DNA of 64,000 bases from Streptomyces uncialis (GTDB taxonomy: Bacteria > Actinomycetota > Actinomycetes > Streptomycetales > Streptomycetaceae): contig NZ_CP109583.1 in the NCBI RefSeq assembly GCF_036250755.1, forward strand, positions 8,860,001 to 8,924,000, in the 5' to 3' direction. Below are positions 25,180-34,264 of the stretch, piece after piece; the first letter of the stretch is position 1, and each line of letters opens with the position of its first letter. The notes beneath the pieces are model-generated. The model was given only the letters and a program-made list of their open reading frames with translations, did no database searches and was not told where the DNA came from. The position numbers and the translations under genes are program-made.

Positions 25180-25878
25180 ATGGACACACGTGAGACCGGA
25201 CAGGGGGTGGCCGCCGTGGCCGCTCTCCTCGCCGACCCGACCCGAGCGGTGTTCTGTCTGGCTCTGCTCGACGGACGGGCCTGGACCGCCGGTGAGCTGG
25301 CGCGTCACGCGGGCGTCGCGGCATCGACGGCCACCGGGCACCTCAATCTGCTCGTGACCGCCGGGCTGCTGGCCGAGCACCGCCAGGGCCGCCACCGCTA
25401 CGTCGGACTGGCCGGTCCGAAGGCCGCGGAGCTCGTCGAATCCCTCGCGGCCCTCGCACCGGGGGACCGGGAGCCGCACCGCTCGCTGAACACGGCCCGG
25501 CGTTCCCGTATCCTCGCCCGGGGCCGTACCTGTTACGACCACCTGGCGGGCATGCTCGGTGTGGCCGTCACCGACGCCCTCACCGAGCGCGGTTTCCTCG
25601 ACGACCGTCATGGGCTAGCCCTCACGTCCCGGGGCCGTGACTGGCTCACCGGCCTCGGGATCGCCCTCGCCCCCACCCGCCGCCCCGCCGTCCGCACCTG
25701 TCTGGACTTCACCGAACGCCGCCCCCACCTCGCGGGTGCTGTCGGCGCCGCCCTGTGCCGCCACGCGTTCGACACCGGATGGATCACCCGCGTCGGCACC
25801 ACGCGCGCCGTGGCCCTCACCGAACAGGGTCATGACGAACTCCGCCGTCACCTCGGTCTGGACTTGACCGCGGCCTGA
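25180..25878 (+). CDS. ArsR-like winged-helix transcriptional regulator
   Basis: 232 residues. The first 90 form an ArsR-type winged helix (VAALLADPTRAVFCLALLDG, WTAGELARHAGVAASTATGHLNLLV, then the wing LLAEHRQGRHRYVGLAG). A longer C-terminal part follows, with TCYDHLAGMLGVAVTDALTERGFL and RPHLAGAVGAALCRHAF. This two-part layout is common in actinobacterial ArsR-like regulators of unknown effector. It is divergent from the flavin reductase gene, and the palindrome in between is its likely operator. No metal-binding Cys cluster of the classical ArsR kind is evident. Confidence 0.82.
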   Translation: MDTRETGQGVAAVAALLADPTRAVFCLALLDGRAWTAGELARHAGVAASTATGHLNLLVTAGLLAEHRQGRHRYVGLAGPKAAELVESLAALAPGDREPHRSLNTARRSRILARGRTCYDHLAGMLGVAVTDALTERGFLDDRHGLALTSRGRDWLTGLGIALAPTRRPAVRTCLDFTERRPHLAGAVGAALCRHAFDTGWITRVGTTRAVALTEQGHDELRRHLGLDLTAA

Positions 25879-26111
25879 GAACGGCTCCCGCCTGCGCGAC
25901 CTCCGGCCCCACGGCGGGCTCTTCGACCGGTCGCTGCCCGGGCCCGCTCCGGACGCCCCTGCCTCCCCGGGCGTCTGCCCGGACCTGCCTCGACTCCGGC
26001 GTGGGTCGGCCGAACCCGGGCCGGGCCCGCCGTCACGACAGTCGTCCGTCCCTCCTGTCCGAAGCCCTCCTGTCCGAAGCCTTCGTGCGAATCCTCCCGT
26101 CCGACTCACCG

Positions 26112-26132
26112 ACAAATTAATTTGTCTTGACA
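26112..26132 (+). promoter_or_regulatory. AT-rich palindrome abutting a consensus -35 box
   Basis: ACAAATTAATTTGT (26112-26125) is a perfect 14-bp palindrome, striking in this G+C-rich setting. It abuts TTGACA (26127-26132). The ATG of the ArsR gene follows at 26162. Autoregulation by that protein is likely. Confidence 0.65.
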
Positions 26133-26161
26133 GTATTAAAGTTCGGTGTGAAAGTGGGGAC

Positions 26162-26776
26162 ATGTTCGAAGTAGCGGTGATCGAGGATGCGGCAGCGGCC
26201 GAGGCGTCGCTCGACCCCATGCGGGCCGGACTGCTGGCCGCGCTGGCGGCCGGGCCCGCATCGGCGTCGATGCTGGCGGCCCGGGTCGGGCTGGCCCGGC
26301 AGAAGGTCAACTACCACCTCAAGGCGCTTGAGCGGCACGGCCTGATCGAGCTGGTCGAGGAGCGGCGCAAGGGCAATGTCACCGAGCGCGTCATGCGGGC
26401 CACCGCCGAGTCCTTCGTGATCTCCCCAGTGGTCGCGGAAGGGGTGCGGCCCGACCCCGCGCGCTTCACCGACCAGCTGTCCGCACGCTGGCTGCTCGCC
26501 GTCGCCGCCCAGCTCGTGGGCGACGTCGGGGCGCTGATCACCGGCGCGACCAAGGCCCGCAAGCGCCTGGCGACATTCGCGATGGACGGACGGGTGCGCT
26601 TCGCCTCGGCGGCCGACCGTGCCGCGTTCGCCGAGGAACTGGCCGGTGCGGTCACCGCCCTGGTCGCCAAGTACCACACCGAGAGCGCCGAGGCCGGACG
26701 TGACCACCGTGTGGTGGTCGCCCTCCACCCGAGTGTCGCTCCGCCGGTGGACGGCACCAGCGCCGAGGATTCCTGA
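26162..26776 (+). CDS. ArsR-type helix-turn-helix regulator
   Basis: 204 residues. The N-terminal winged helix reads LDPMRAGLLAALAAGPASASMLAARVGLARQKVNYHLKAL, with the wing GLIELVEERRKGNVTERVM. The C-terminal half is helical (RWLLAVAAQLVGDVGALITGATKARKRLATFAMDG) and probably dimerises or binds an effector. ArsR genes next to SRPBCC (AHSA1-like) and DHFR-like genes on the same strand are a common actinobacterial set, found again here at 27030 and 27697. The palindrome at 26112 is its likely operator. The effector is unknown. Confidence 0.82.
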   Translation: MFEVAVIEDAAAAEASLDPMRAGLLAALAAGPASASMLAARVGLARQKVNYHLKALERHGLIELVEERRKGNVTERVMRATAESFVISPVVAEGVRPDPARFTDQLSARWLLAVAAQLVGDVGALITGATKARKRLATFAMDGRVRFASAADRAAFAEELAGAVTALVAKYHTESAEAGRDHRVVVALHPSVAPPVDGTSAEDS

Positions 26777-27029
26777 CACGGCGCCCACAGTGGCAGCCGC
26801 CCCGACCGCCACGCCGTACGCGCGGCGAACAGCCCCGCGCACCCGGCCCGATCCGGAACCTGATCCGGTCCGCGACCCGAACCGGTTCGGTCCGGAAGCG
26901 GAACCCGGACCGGTCAGGAACCGGAACCGGTCCGGCGAGAGCTTGCCCCGTCCCCCAGGGACGGACATCACCAGCACGACCGGCCGCGGAGAACCTCCAC
27001 GGCCGCGACGACCACCGAAGGAGCGCACG

Positions 27030-27581
27030 ATGGGAACGATCAAGGTTCATGAGTTCATCACCCTCGACGGAGTGATCGGCGCGCCGACCTGGACGATGGA
27101 GTACGGGTTCACCCCCGAGATGGGCGAGTCCATCGGCGGCTTCGTGGAGTCGTGCGACGCGATCCTCCTCGGCCGCACCACCTACGAGGAGTTCGCCCCC
27201 GCCTGGGCCACCCGTTCCGTGGAGGACGACCCCGGCGCCCCGTTCATGAACGAGACCCCCAAGTACGTCGTCTCCTCCACCCTGGAACACGCCGACTGGA
27301 AGAACTCGACCGTCCTCGGCGGGTACGACGCCGACGCCATCCGCCGGTTGAAGGACAGCATCGACGGAGGGATCTACGTCAGCGGCAGCGGCACCCTGGT
27401 CCGCGCGCTGCTCGCCGACGGCCTGGTCGACGAACTCCACCTGATCGTCTACCCCGTCACGCTCGGCACCGGCCCCCGGCTCTTCCCCGAGGGCGCACCG
27501 AAGTCGTCACTGAAACTCGCCGGGAGCCGCGCCTTCGGCAACGGAGTGCTGCACCTGACCTACAACCCCGCCACACGCTGA
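27030..27581 (+). CDS. dihydrofolate reductase-like (RibD C-terminal type) protein
   Basis: 183 residues: MGTIKVHEFITLDGVIGAP, CDAILLGRTTYEEFAPAW, PKYVVSSTLEHADWKNSTVL, then GGIYVSGSGTLVRALLADGLVDELHLIVYPVTLGTG. This is the YyaP/YwjB group of the DHFR-like superfamily, which is related to the RibD C-terminal reductase. NADPH binding is inferred from the fold; the substrate is not known and true DHFR activity is not expected. AAGGAG precedes the ATG. It lies 253 bases after the ArsR gene and 115 before the SRPBCC gene, on the same strand. Confidence 0.85.
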   Translation: MGTIKVHEFITLDGVIGAPTWTMEYGFTPEMGESIGGFVESCDAILLGRTTYEEFAPAWATRSVEDDPGAPFMNETPKYVVSSTLEHADWKNSTVLGGYDADAIRRLKDSIDGGIYVSGSGTLVRALLADGLVDELHLIVYPVTLGTGPRLFPEGAPKSSLKLAGSRAFGNGVLHLTYNPATR

Positions 27582-27696
27582 CCGCCACCGCGCCGCACCG
27601 CCCGGAACCGCGCACCGCCCGGGAGTGCCTGGGCGTGGCCTCCGCCACCCGCGCGGCACGCGACCACGCTCCCGACGAAGAACGAGAGATCCCCCG

Positions 27697-28452
27697 ATGC
27701 CGCACCCCTTCGAGCTGCGCAAAGAGATCACCCTGGACGCGACATCCGAAGAGGTCTGGGACGCGATCGCGACCGGCCCGGGAATCGACTCCTGGTTCAT
27801 GGGCCGCAACGAGGTGACGCCGGGCGAGGGCGGCCGAAACGGTATGGACCTGGGCGGTCATGTCCAGGAGTCCACCGTCACCGCGTGGCAGCCGCCCCTG
27901 CGCTTCGCGCACCGCTCGGCCGAGGCCGACGACGGTTCGTTCATGGCCATGGAGTTCCTGGTCGAGGGCCGTGACCAGGGCAGCACCGTACTGCGGCTCG
28001 TGCAGAGCGGTGTGCTGGGTGACGACTGGGAGACGGAGTACGAGGCCATGGCCGTCGGATGGGACATGTACCTCCACACCCTGGCCGCCTACCTCACCCA
28101 CTTCCCCGGCCGGACCGCGGCACCCGTGGGCGCCTTCCGCCCGGGAGCCGCCGCACCCGAACGGGCCTGGGCGGTCCTCAAGGAGGCGCTCGGCCTGCCC
28201 GACCGCCTCACCGAGGGCGACGCGGTCCGGCTGGCCGTCCCGGGCGGCGCGCCGGTCGAGGGCGTCGTCGACTACCTGGCCGCACCGGCCTTCCTGGGCG
28301 TACGCACCGCCGACGGGCTCTACCGCTTCATCCACTCCGGACCGGACCGCGGCAACGTGATCGTGCTGGGCCACCACGTCTTCGACGCCGGCGCGGCCGA
28401 CGTGCGGATCGAGCGGTCCTGGAAGGACTGGCTCGCCGGACTGGCCTTCTAG
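27697..28452 (+). CDS. SRPBCC (AHSA1-like) protein with C-terminal extension
   Basis: 251 residues. The first 145 match the AHSA1-type SRPBCC fold (LRKEITLDATSEEVWDAIATGPGIDSWFMG, ESTVTAWQPPLRFAHRS, STVLRLVQSGVL, ending TLAAYLTHFPG). The last 100 residues form a second, shorter alpha/beta region (LPDRLTEGDAVRLAVPGG to VRIERSWKDWLAGL). Proteins of this type often sit beside ArsR regulators, as here. A ligand-binding cavity is expected; no enzymatic role is assigned. Confidence 0.78.
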   Translation: MPHPFELRKEITLDATSEEVWDAIATGPGIDSWFMGRNEVTPGEGGRNGMDLGGHVQESTVTAWQPPLRFAHRSAEADDGSFMAMEFLVEGRDQGSTVLRLVQSGVLGDDWETEYEAMAVGWDMYLHTLAAYLTHFPGRTAAPVGAFRPGAAAPERAWAVLKEALGLPDRLTEGDAVRLAVPGGAPVEGVVDYLAAPAFLGVRTADGLYRFIHSGPDRGNVIVLGHHVFDAGAADVRIERSWKDWLAGLAF

Positions 28453-28815
28453 GACCGGTCCGCGACGGCTGCCTCAGGACCACGTGCTGTCGGTGTGCGG
28501 GGCCGGGCGGACCCTGGGCGGATCGGGTGATCCGGGGCAAGGGGCGCGCGCCTTCACGTACACGCCGGACACCGGTACCTCGCTCGGGGTCGCCCGCCCC
28601 GGGGCGCTCCCGAACCATGTGCGGGAGGCTCCGCGATGCCTCCGTGGGTCACCCGTGCCGCCCCAATCAGCTTGTTGGAGTGCGGTGGTGCGCCCGCGGA
28701 CCACGCGCCCTTGCCCGGCACCCCCGCGCGCCGGGGCGCAAGCCTTCTCATCCCTTCCGGCCTGCCGGAATGCTGATGCCGCTGGACACGGAACCCCCTA
28801 CTTCAGGAGGCAGAC
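28453..28815. other. intergenic region, no supported gene
   Basis: 363 bases between two + strand genes. No frame has codon bias. It should hold the promoter of the secreted gene at 28816, but no clear box was found. Confidence 0.5.
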
Positions 28816-29415
28816 ATGGCAGTCGCACGCTACTTGGTCGTCGCCGTCGCCGCGGCAGGACTTCTCGCGACCGGTCCGGGGATGGCATCGGCCGCTCCGT
28901 CGGCGGTGGCCGTGAGCCGGTTCGACGACGGCAGCTTCGAGTACCCCACCGCGCCGGCGAACTCGTTCACGACCGTCACCGCCGGGCAGTCGATCGGGCC
29001 GTGGAAGGTGAGCGCCGGCGGGGTGGACCTGATCGGCGCCGGGTTCTGGCAGGCCGCCGAGGGCGACCAGTCCGTCGACCTCAACGCCACCCAGCCGGGC
29101 GCGGTCGCACAGACCTTCACCACCGTGGTGGGACGTACGTACACGGTCACCTACGCGCTGGCGGCGAACCCGGAGGGCGGTGCCGCGGTGAAGACCGGCA
29201 AGGTCCTGGTCGACGGGCAGAACTTCCAGGACTTCTCCTTCGACTCCACCGGGAAGACGCGCGCCGCCATGGGCTATGTGCAACGGCAGGTCACGTTCGT
29301 GGCCAACGCGCCGACGACGACCCTCGGGTTCGCCAGCACCCTTCCCGGTGCGTACGGACCCGTCATCGACGATGTCCGCGTCACCGCGTCCTCTCCCTGC
29401 TCCTGCAACCCCTGA
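28816..29415 (+). CDS. secreted choice-of-anchor C / DUF642-like protein
   Basis: 199 residues with a strong AGGAGG 5 bases before the ATG. A signal peptide ends near ASA-APS (about 27). The mature protein is a single beta-sandwich: DDGSFEYPTAPANSFTTVTA, IGPWKVSAGGVDLIG, GDQSVDLNATQPGAVAQTF, and a closing GPVIDDVRVTA. This is the pattern of choice-of-anchor C (TIGR04362) domains, related to plant DUF642 wall proteins. No anchor is visible, so it is probably released, and it may bind polysaccharide. It stands alone. Confidence 0.8.
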   Translation: MAVARYLVVAVAAAGLLATGPGMASAAPSAVAVSRFDDGSFEYPTAPANSFTTVTAGQSIGPWKVSAGGVDLIGAGFWQAAEGDQSVDLNATQPGAVAQTFTTVVGRTYTVTYALAANPEGGAAVKTGKVLVDGQNFQDFSFDSTGKTRAAMGYVQRQVTFVANAPTTTLGFASTLPGAYGPVIDDVRVTASSPCSCNP

Positions 29416-29501
29416 CGGCCGGTCGTCCTGACCTGGCCTGACGTGACCTGATCCGACCCATGCCCGCCCCGGACGCACGCCGACGGTGTACGACCCGGGG
29501 C

Positions 29502-29549
29502 GGGACAGCGGGACAGCGGGACAGCGGGACAGCGAGGCGGCGGGACAGC
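29502..29549. repeat. GGGACAGC tandem repeat
   Basis: Four exact 8-bp copies (29502-29533), one degenerate unit and one more exact copy lie in the gap before the NUDIX gene. Confidence 0.85.
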
Positions 29550-29619
29550 GGGCGGGGCGCATTCCACGCCGCCGCACCCGCTCGCCGAAGCTCGCGCACC
29601 AGGCCGCTAACCTTCCCGG

Positions 29620-30327
29620 ATGGCTGACGTCCCCCTCACGGTCAACCCCCTGTTCGACGGCACCGGCCTCGTCCTCGCGAAGGACCCGGACGAGGCCGGG
29701 ACGTACCGCTTCCCCCGCCACGACCAGGCGCCGGACGGCACCTGGCGCTCGCTGACCCTGGCCGAGGCACGCCACGCACGTATCCGGCCGGTAGGCACCG
29801 CCGAGAAGGTCCTGAGGGACTGGACGACACGCGGTCCGGTGCGACGGCCGGTTCCCTGGGTCGACCCGGCGGTCGATGAACCGGTGCGGGTCCGGGCCGG
29901 TGCGGTGGTGATCCGCGACGAGCACATCCTGCTCATCGGCTTCGAGGAGGACGGACAGCCGTTCTACGAGATACCCGGCGGCGGGGTCGAGGACGGTGAA
30001 CCCTTGCACCGCGCGGTGGTCCGCGAACTGCGGGAGGAGTCCGGCCTGAGCGGGGACGTGGTCCGGGAAGTGGCCCGGGTCTGGAAGGACCGACGCCGCG
30101 AGCACTACTTCCTCCTGGAAGCCGAAGGAGAGCTCGGCGCCCGCGAAACACTCGACAACCACGGCGGCGCCCCCGTGTGGATCCCGGTCCGCCAACTGCC
30201 CGTCACCCCCGTCTGGCCGCGGCGGCTCGCCTGGCGGATCACCCACTGGCACACGACGGGCTGGCCGTCCCACCCGGCCGAACTCGCCGACAGCATCCAC
30301 GACCTGCGAGCCGGGTGCACCTGGTGA
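29620..30327 (+). CDS. NUDIX hydrolase
   Basis: 235 residues. An N-terminal region of about 90 residues precedes the NUDIX domain. The box GGVEDGEPLHRAVVRELREE, followed by SGL (about 122-144), has all catalytic Gly, Glu and Arg residues. NUDIX enzymes cleave nucleoside diphosphates linked to another group, and this length and N-terminal part do not settle the substrate. TAACCT (29608-29613) lies six bases before the ATG, so the mRNA is probably leaderless. Nothing nearby hints at a pathway. Confidence 0.87.
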   Translation: MADVPLTVNPLFDGTGLVLAKDPDEAGTYRFPRHDQAPDGTWRSLTLAEARHARIRPVGTAEKVLRDWTTRGPVRRPVPWVDPAVDEPVRVRAGAVVIRDEHILLIGFEEDGQPFYEIPGGGVEDGEPLHRAVVRELREESGLSGDVVREVARVWKDRRREHYFLLEAEGELGARETLDNHGGAPVWIPVRQLPVTPVWPRRLAWRITHWHTTGWPSHPAELADSIHDLRAGCTW

Positions 30328-30428
30328 GCCGCGCCTTCGGCCGCCGTTGCGCGAGCGGCTGACGCTGAGCCACCGCGTCCGCCCACGTGCCCGTTCAACC
30401 CGCCCCCGGCGGACCCCGTCCACCCAAC

Positions 30429-30464
30429 CGGCACCGGCACCGGCACCGGCACCGGCACCGGCAC
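30429..30464. repeat. CGGCAC hexamer tandem repeat
   Basis: Six exact copies of the 6-bp unit CGGCAC. They lie upstream of the start chosen for the next gene. Confidence 0.9.
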
Positions 30465-30574
30465 GGCGAGTGGCCCGTGCGCTCATGCCCCCATCGGTCC
30501 TGCGGTGGGTCGGTCCATCGACCTGGCGATCCGGCGACCCGGCGATGTCAGTGGTCGTCCCTAAGCTGCTTGGC

Positions 30575-31894
30575 GTGGTCCGTTCCCGGGAGCGAGTGGG
30601 GGTCGTGGTGCGCAGGCCGGTCGAGGGCAATGTTGAGGTTCACTACAGTCAGATCTATGTCGAGAGCGATCCGGACGGCGTTTTCCCGGAACTCGCGGAA
30701 GCGCTCGGCGGACAGCGCAACGGGTTGTGCGGGGCGGCGACCCCCGGTCTGCTGTGGCTGATCACCGGCCTGCACACCGGCAGTGTCATCTTCACCGTGG
30801 AGGTGCACGACCAGGCCCCGCCGCTGGACGACGGGTGGGAGGAGATCGTGGAGGTCTCCTTCCGGCCCGCCTCCACCAGCACCGCACTCGTGGAGTGGGG
30901 AGGCGGGGGTTCGTGGGACCTGGGCCTGGACGAGATCGACCACCGGGTCCGGTACTGCGCCGCAGGCATGGACGAGGGGAAGCAGCACGACACCCGGTTC
31001 CCCGAGGAGGCCGAACTGGACCGCTATCTGTTGCAGTTCTGGCCGGCACCGCCCGGTCCGGACCGCGTCCTGAAGCAGACCTCGGAGGTCGCCGCCTACT
31101 GGCACGACTACGCCCAGGAGCAGCCGCCCCCGCCGACCCCGGCCGAACGTGCCGAAGCCGCGCGCCTCGCCCGGCTCGCGGAAGCAGAAGCAGAGAGGCG
31201 GCAAAGGTTCGCCTACGAACTGTGGCAATGGGGAGGGAAGTTGCCGAGCCCGGCGCTCAGCGCCGTCGGCGGCAATGTGCGCGGTCTGCTCCGCTTCGAC
31301 CCGGCCCTTGTCCACGCTCTCGACGCCGCGGGCTCCGCAACCCAGCGTCAGGTGGCAGTGCTGGCGGCGCGCCGCGCGTGCGAAGCGGCCGGACTGACCG
31401 CGCTGGACCCGGTCGCCGCCGCACTCACGGACCTCGCCGAAGGGCGTCCACTGCCGCCGCCCTTCAACGACCCGGACCGTGCGTGGCGGGCCCTGGAGTC
31501 CGACCCGCGCTTCCCCGACAGGACCGTGGCCGAGGCCGTCCCGCCCGAGCGGCCTCCCTTCGAGCCACCCGCCCGGGACGGCGTGGACGCCCCGGTTCCA
31601 CAGCCCTCGCCGGTGGTGCATCTCGTGGGCCCCGCGGCGATGGTGGCGCATTCGGACTACCCGTCGCCCACCGGAGCGACGGTGTACGCGCTGACCACGG
31701 TCGGCCGGCCCGTCCGGCCGCCCCACATGTCCCAGCCGCACATGGCCGTCCCCGCCCTGTTCGGTGCCGCCGGGTCCGACCCGCTCCGGGCCGCCCTCGA
31801 TTCGGTGTTCGCGGCCGTGGTCACCTACGGCGAGGACTATCCGGCACTTCTGCGGGAGATCCGGTCCGCCTGCCAGGAGTATCCGCAGGCGTAG
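30575..31894 (+). CDS. conserved hypothetical protein of Streptomyces type
   Basis: About 439 residues from GTG 30575. This start is chosen because TAAGCT lies seven bases before it (leaderless pattern) and because the conserved part opens at RRPVEGNVEVHYSQIYVES. ATG 30545 is an alternative. The N-terminal 180 residues are beta-rich (LWLITGLHTGSVIFTVEVHD, VEVSFRPASTSTALVEWGG, DHRVRYCAAGMD). A charged helical linker (about 195-225) and a helical region follow. The C-terminal 120 residues are Pro-rich. No signal, membrane helix or catalytic motif is seen. Such proteins are often near contact-dependent or secretion loci, but nothing of that kind is here. Function unknown. Confidence 0.65.
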   Translation: MVRSRERVGVVVRRPVEGNVEVHYSQIYVESDPDGVFPELAEALGGQRNGLCGAATPGLLWLITGLHTGSVIFTVEVHDQAPPLDDGWEEIVEVSFRPASTSTALVEWGGGGSWDLGLDEIDHRVRYCAAGMDEGKQHDTRFPEEAELDRYLLQFWPAPPGPDRVLKQTSEVAAYWHDYAQEQPPPPTPAERAEAARLARLAEAEAERRQRFAYELWQWGGKLPSPALSAVGGNVRGLLRFDPALVHALDAAGSATQRQVAVLAARRACEAAGLTALDPVAAALTDLAEGRPLPPPFNDPDRAWRALESDPRFPDRTVAEAVPPERPPFEPPARDGVDAPVPQPSPVVHLVGPAAMVAHSDYPSPTGATVYALTTVGRPVRPPHMSQPHMAVPALFGAAGSDPLRAALDSVFAAVVTYGEDYPALLREIRSACQEYPQA

Positions 31895-32204
31895 ACATCC
31901 CGCCGCTGCCCGGCCGTCGGCGTGGACCTGTGCGGACCGGCGGACCCGGTCCGACCCGTGTCCGCCCCTGGGATGACCCCCGGCGGGCCGGCCGGGCGTC
32001 ACCCCAGGGAGCCCCGGCTCGTTGCACCGGTATGGCCTACTCCGTACCGGGCGCCCGGCCGCAGACGGCCATGCTCGTGCCCGACCGGCACGCGACATCC
32101 GGCGTTGGCCCCGCGGCCATGGGCGACGCGTATGTTCCCTGGTCGTGCGATCCCGCCCCGTCGACCGGTGGTCCGGGCCGGTCACCAGCCCCCTGGAGTG
32201 ATTC
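31895..32204. other. intergenic region, no supported gene
   Basis: 310 bases upstream of the PhoX-like gene. I looked for PHO boxes (GTTCACC repeats) and saw none. No coding signal. Confidence 0.5.
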
Positions 32205-33359
32205 ATGGAACGTCGCACCTTCCTCCGCACGGCGGTCATCGGTACCTCGACAGCGGCGTTCGGCGGCTCCCTGTGGCGCGGTGCGGCGCTCGCCGATCCC
32301 GCGCGGCCCGGCCCGGGCCCGTACGGCACGCTGCGGCCGGCCGACGCCAACGGCATCGCCCTGCCGGGCGGGTTCACCAGCCGGGTCGTCGCCCGTTCCG
32401 GCCAGAAGGTCGGCTCCACCCCGTACACCTGGCACGACGCGCCCGACGGCGGCGCGTGCTACGCCGACGGCACGGGATGGATCTATGTCTCCAACGCGGA
32501 GGTCACCCCGGGCGGAGCCGGTGCGGTGCGGTTCGCCCCGACGGGGGCGATCACCGGCGCGTACCGCATCCTGTCGGACACCCGGCAGAACTGCGCGGGC
32601 GGGAGGACGCCGTGGAACACCTGGCTGTCCTGCGAGGAGGTGAGCCGGGGCTACGTCCATGAAGCGGACCCCTGGGGAACGGCCCCGGCCGCACGGCGCG
32701 ACGCGATGGGCCGGTTCAAGCACGAGGCCGCCGCGGCCGACCCCGTGCGCGAGGCGGTCTATCTGACCGAGGACGAGTCGAACGGCTGCCTCTACCGTTT
32801 CCTCCCCACCACCTGGGGCGACCTGTCCTCCGGCAGGCTCCAGGTGCTCACCGCCGGAGCCGCCGTCTCCGGCAGCTTCGGCTGGGCGGACGTCCCGGAC
32901 CCCGGCGGCTCACCGACCGTGACCCGCGACCAGGTGCCGGGTGCGAAGAGGTTCGACGGAGGCGAGGGCTGCCACTACGCCGACGACAAGGTCTGGTTCA
33001 CCACCAAGGGCGACAACCGGGTCTGGCAGCTGAACCTCACGAGCGACACCTACGAACTGACCTACGACGACTCGCTGGTCAGCGGGGGCGCTCCACTGAC
33101 CGGGGTCGACAACGTCACCGGCTCCTCGTCCGGTGACCTGTTCGTCGCCGAGGACGGCGGCACCATGGACATCTGTGTGATCACACCGGCCGGGACGGTC
33201 GCGCCCTTCCTGCGGATCGACGGCCAGTCGTCGTCGGAGATCACCGGACCGGCCTTCTCACCGGACGGCTCACGGCTGTACTTCTCCAGCCAGCGCGGCA
33301 CGAGCGGTTCGTCGTCCGGCGGCATCACCTACGAGGTGACCGGCCCCTTCCGCACCTGA
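32205..33359 (+). CDS. exported PhoX/DUF839-like protein (Tat signal)
   Basis: 384 residues. The N terminus MERRTFLRTAVIG is a twin-arginine signal, so the protein should fold with its cofactor before export. The body is a beta-propeller of the PhoX (DUF839) family: HDAPDGGACYADGTGWIYVSNAE, WNTWLSCEEV, RFKHEAAAADPVREAVYLTED, CLYRFLPT, and FSPDGSRLYFSSQRG. The Glu/Asp-rich segments are the usual Ca/Fe ligands in PhoX phosphatases. Phosphatase activity is a fair guess but not shown. GGAG precedes the ATG by about nine bases. It stands alone. Confidence 0.8.
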   Translation: MERRTFLRTAVIGTSTAAFGGSLWRGAALADPARPGPGPYGTLRPADANGIALPGGFTSRVVARSGQKVGSTPYTWHDAPDGGACYADGTGWIYVSNAEVTPGGAGAVRFAPTGAITGAYRILSDTRQNCAGGRTPWNTWLSCEEVSRGYVHEADPWGTAPAARRDAMGRFKHEAAAADPVREAVYLTEDESNGCLYRFLPTTWGDLSSGRLQVLTAGAAVSGSFGWADVPDPGGSPTVTRDQVPGAKRFDGGEGCHYADDKVWFTTKGDNRVWQLNLTSDTYELTYDDSLVSGGAPLTGVDNVTGSSSGDLFVAEDGGTMDICVITPAGTVAPFLRIDGQSSSEITGPAFSPDGSRLYFSSQRGTSGSSSGGITYEVTGPFRT

Positions 33360-33450
33360 TCGCACCTTCGCCGCCCGGACCGTGCCCCACCCGTGCTGGT
33401 GCAGTCCGGCGGACGGCTTCCGCGCCGACTCCACTGCCGCGCCCGGCTGT

Positions 33451-34221
33451 TCACCGGGCCCGGGCCCGGCCCCCGCTCCGGTGCGCGGGCGCGCCGAGAC
33501 GGACCGGGACTCCCGGTGAGTACAGGACGCTGACCGGCTCCGCGTGCCGCGGCGGCAGCCCCGCCGCCGCGACGAGTCCGTCCTGGCATTCCAGGAGTTC
33601 CGCCCGGTACAGCGGCCAGCGCGGGTGGTCGTTGGGCAGATAGGCGACGCCGCGAGGGAAGGCGTTGTGCATGCCCCACCGGGCGGTGAGGAAGTGTTCG
33701 AGTTCTGTCGGCTCGCCGACGCGTCCGCCCTTGCGTATGACGACCCGGCTGCTGACGCCGCGCGGCGCGGGCCAGCGCCGGGATGTGGTGTAGGCGACGG
33801 TGTCACCTTCGGCGCGAACGGACATACGGGACCACATGTACGGCAGCCGGAACCCGGCCCGCCCCATGACCACCGGTACGAGCCGGGCGGCGTCCATCGA
33901 GCGGAACGCCACGCCGCGCCTCCCCTCGGCGTCGACCGAGTACAGGCGTACGTTCGTTTCCGGGAAGGCGCCGAAGTACGGGACACCCGGCAGCCGGAAC
34001 CAGCCGACCCGGTGCATCCGGAAGGCCACGAGGCCGACGTACGTGGTCCCCTGGAACGTGTCGGGCACGGTTCCGGCCGGCAGCAGTCCCGCCACGCGGT
34101 CCGGGTCCACGGCCCAGTGGACGAAGGCGAGGTCCAGCCACCACTGGGTGAGCAGTGGCCGTGCGATCGCCGTGGTGGCGTCCGGGCTGACGGGCTCCGG
34201 GCGGTGTTCTGTGCTCGACAT
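33451..34221 (-). CDS. DUF2071 (YqjF-like) family protein
   Basis: 256 residues with the DUF2071 pattern: PLLTQWWLDLAFVHWAVDPDRVAGLLPAG, TTYVGLVAFRMHRV, FGAFPETNVRLYSVD, RGVAFRSMDAARLVPVVMGR, YMWSRMSV, and HFLTARWGMHNAF. The fold is predicted acetoacetate-decarboxylase-like in this family, with no known activity. No signal peptide. It is followed on the same strand by nothing coupled; the NTF2-like gene upstream is 43 bases away, so the two may form one transcript. Confidence 0.82.
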   Translation of the reverse strand: MSSTEHRPEPVSPDATTAIARPLLTQWWLDLAFVHWAVDPDRVAGLLPAGTVPDTFQGTTYVGLVAFRMHRVGWFRLPGVPYFGAFPETNVRLYSVDAEGRRGVAFRSMDAARLVPVVMGRAGFRLPYMWSRMSVRAEGDTVAYTTSRRWPAPRGVSSRVVIRKGGRVGEPTELEHFLTARWGMHNAFPRGVAYLPNDHPRWPLYRAELLECQDGLVAAAGLPPRHAEPVSVLYSPGVPVRLGAPAHRSGGRARAR

Positions 34222-34264
34222 GACGCCAGCATCGCAGCGTGGCCCACGCCGGCCGGGCGGGGGC

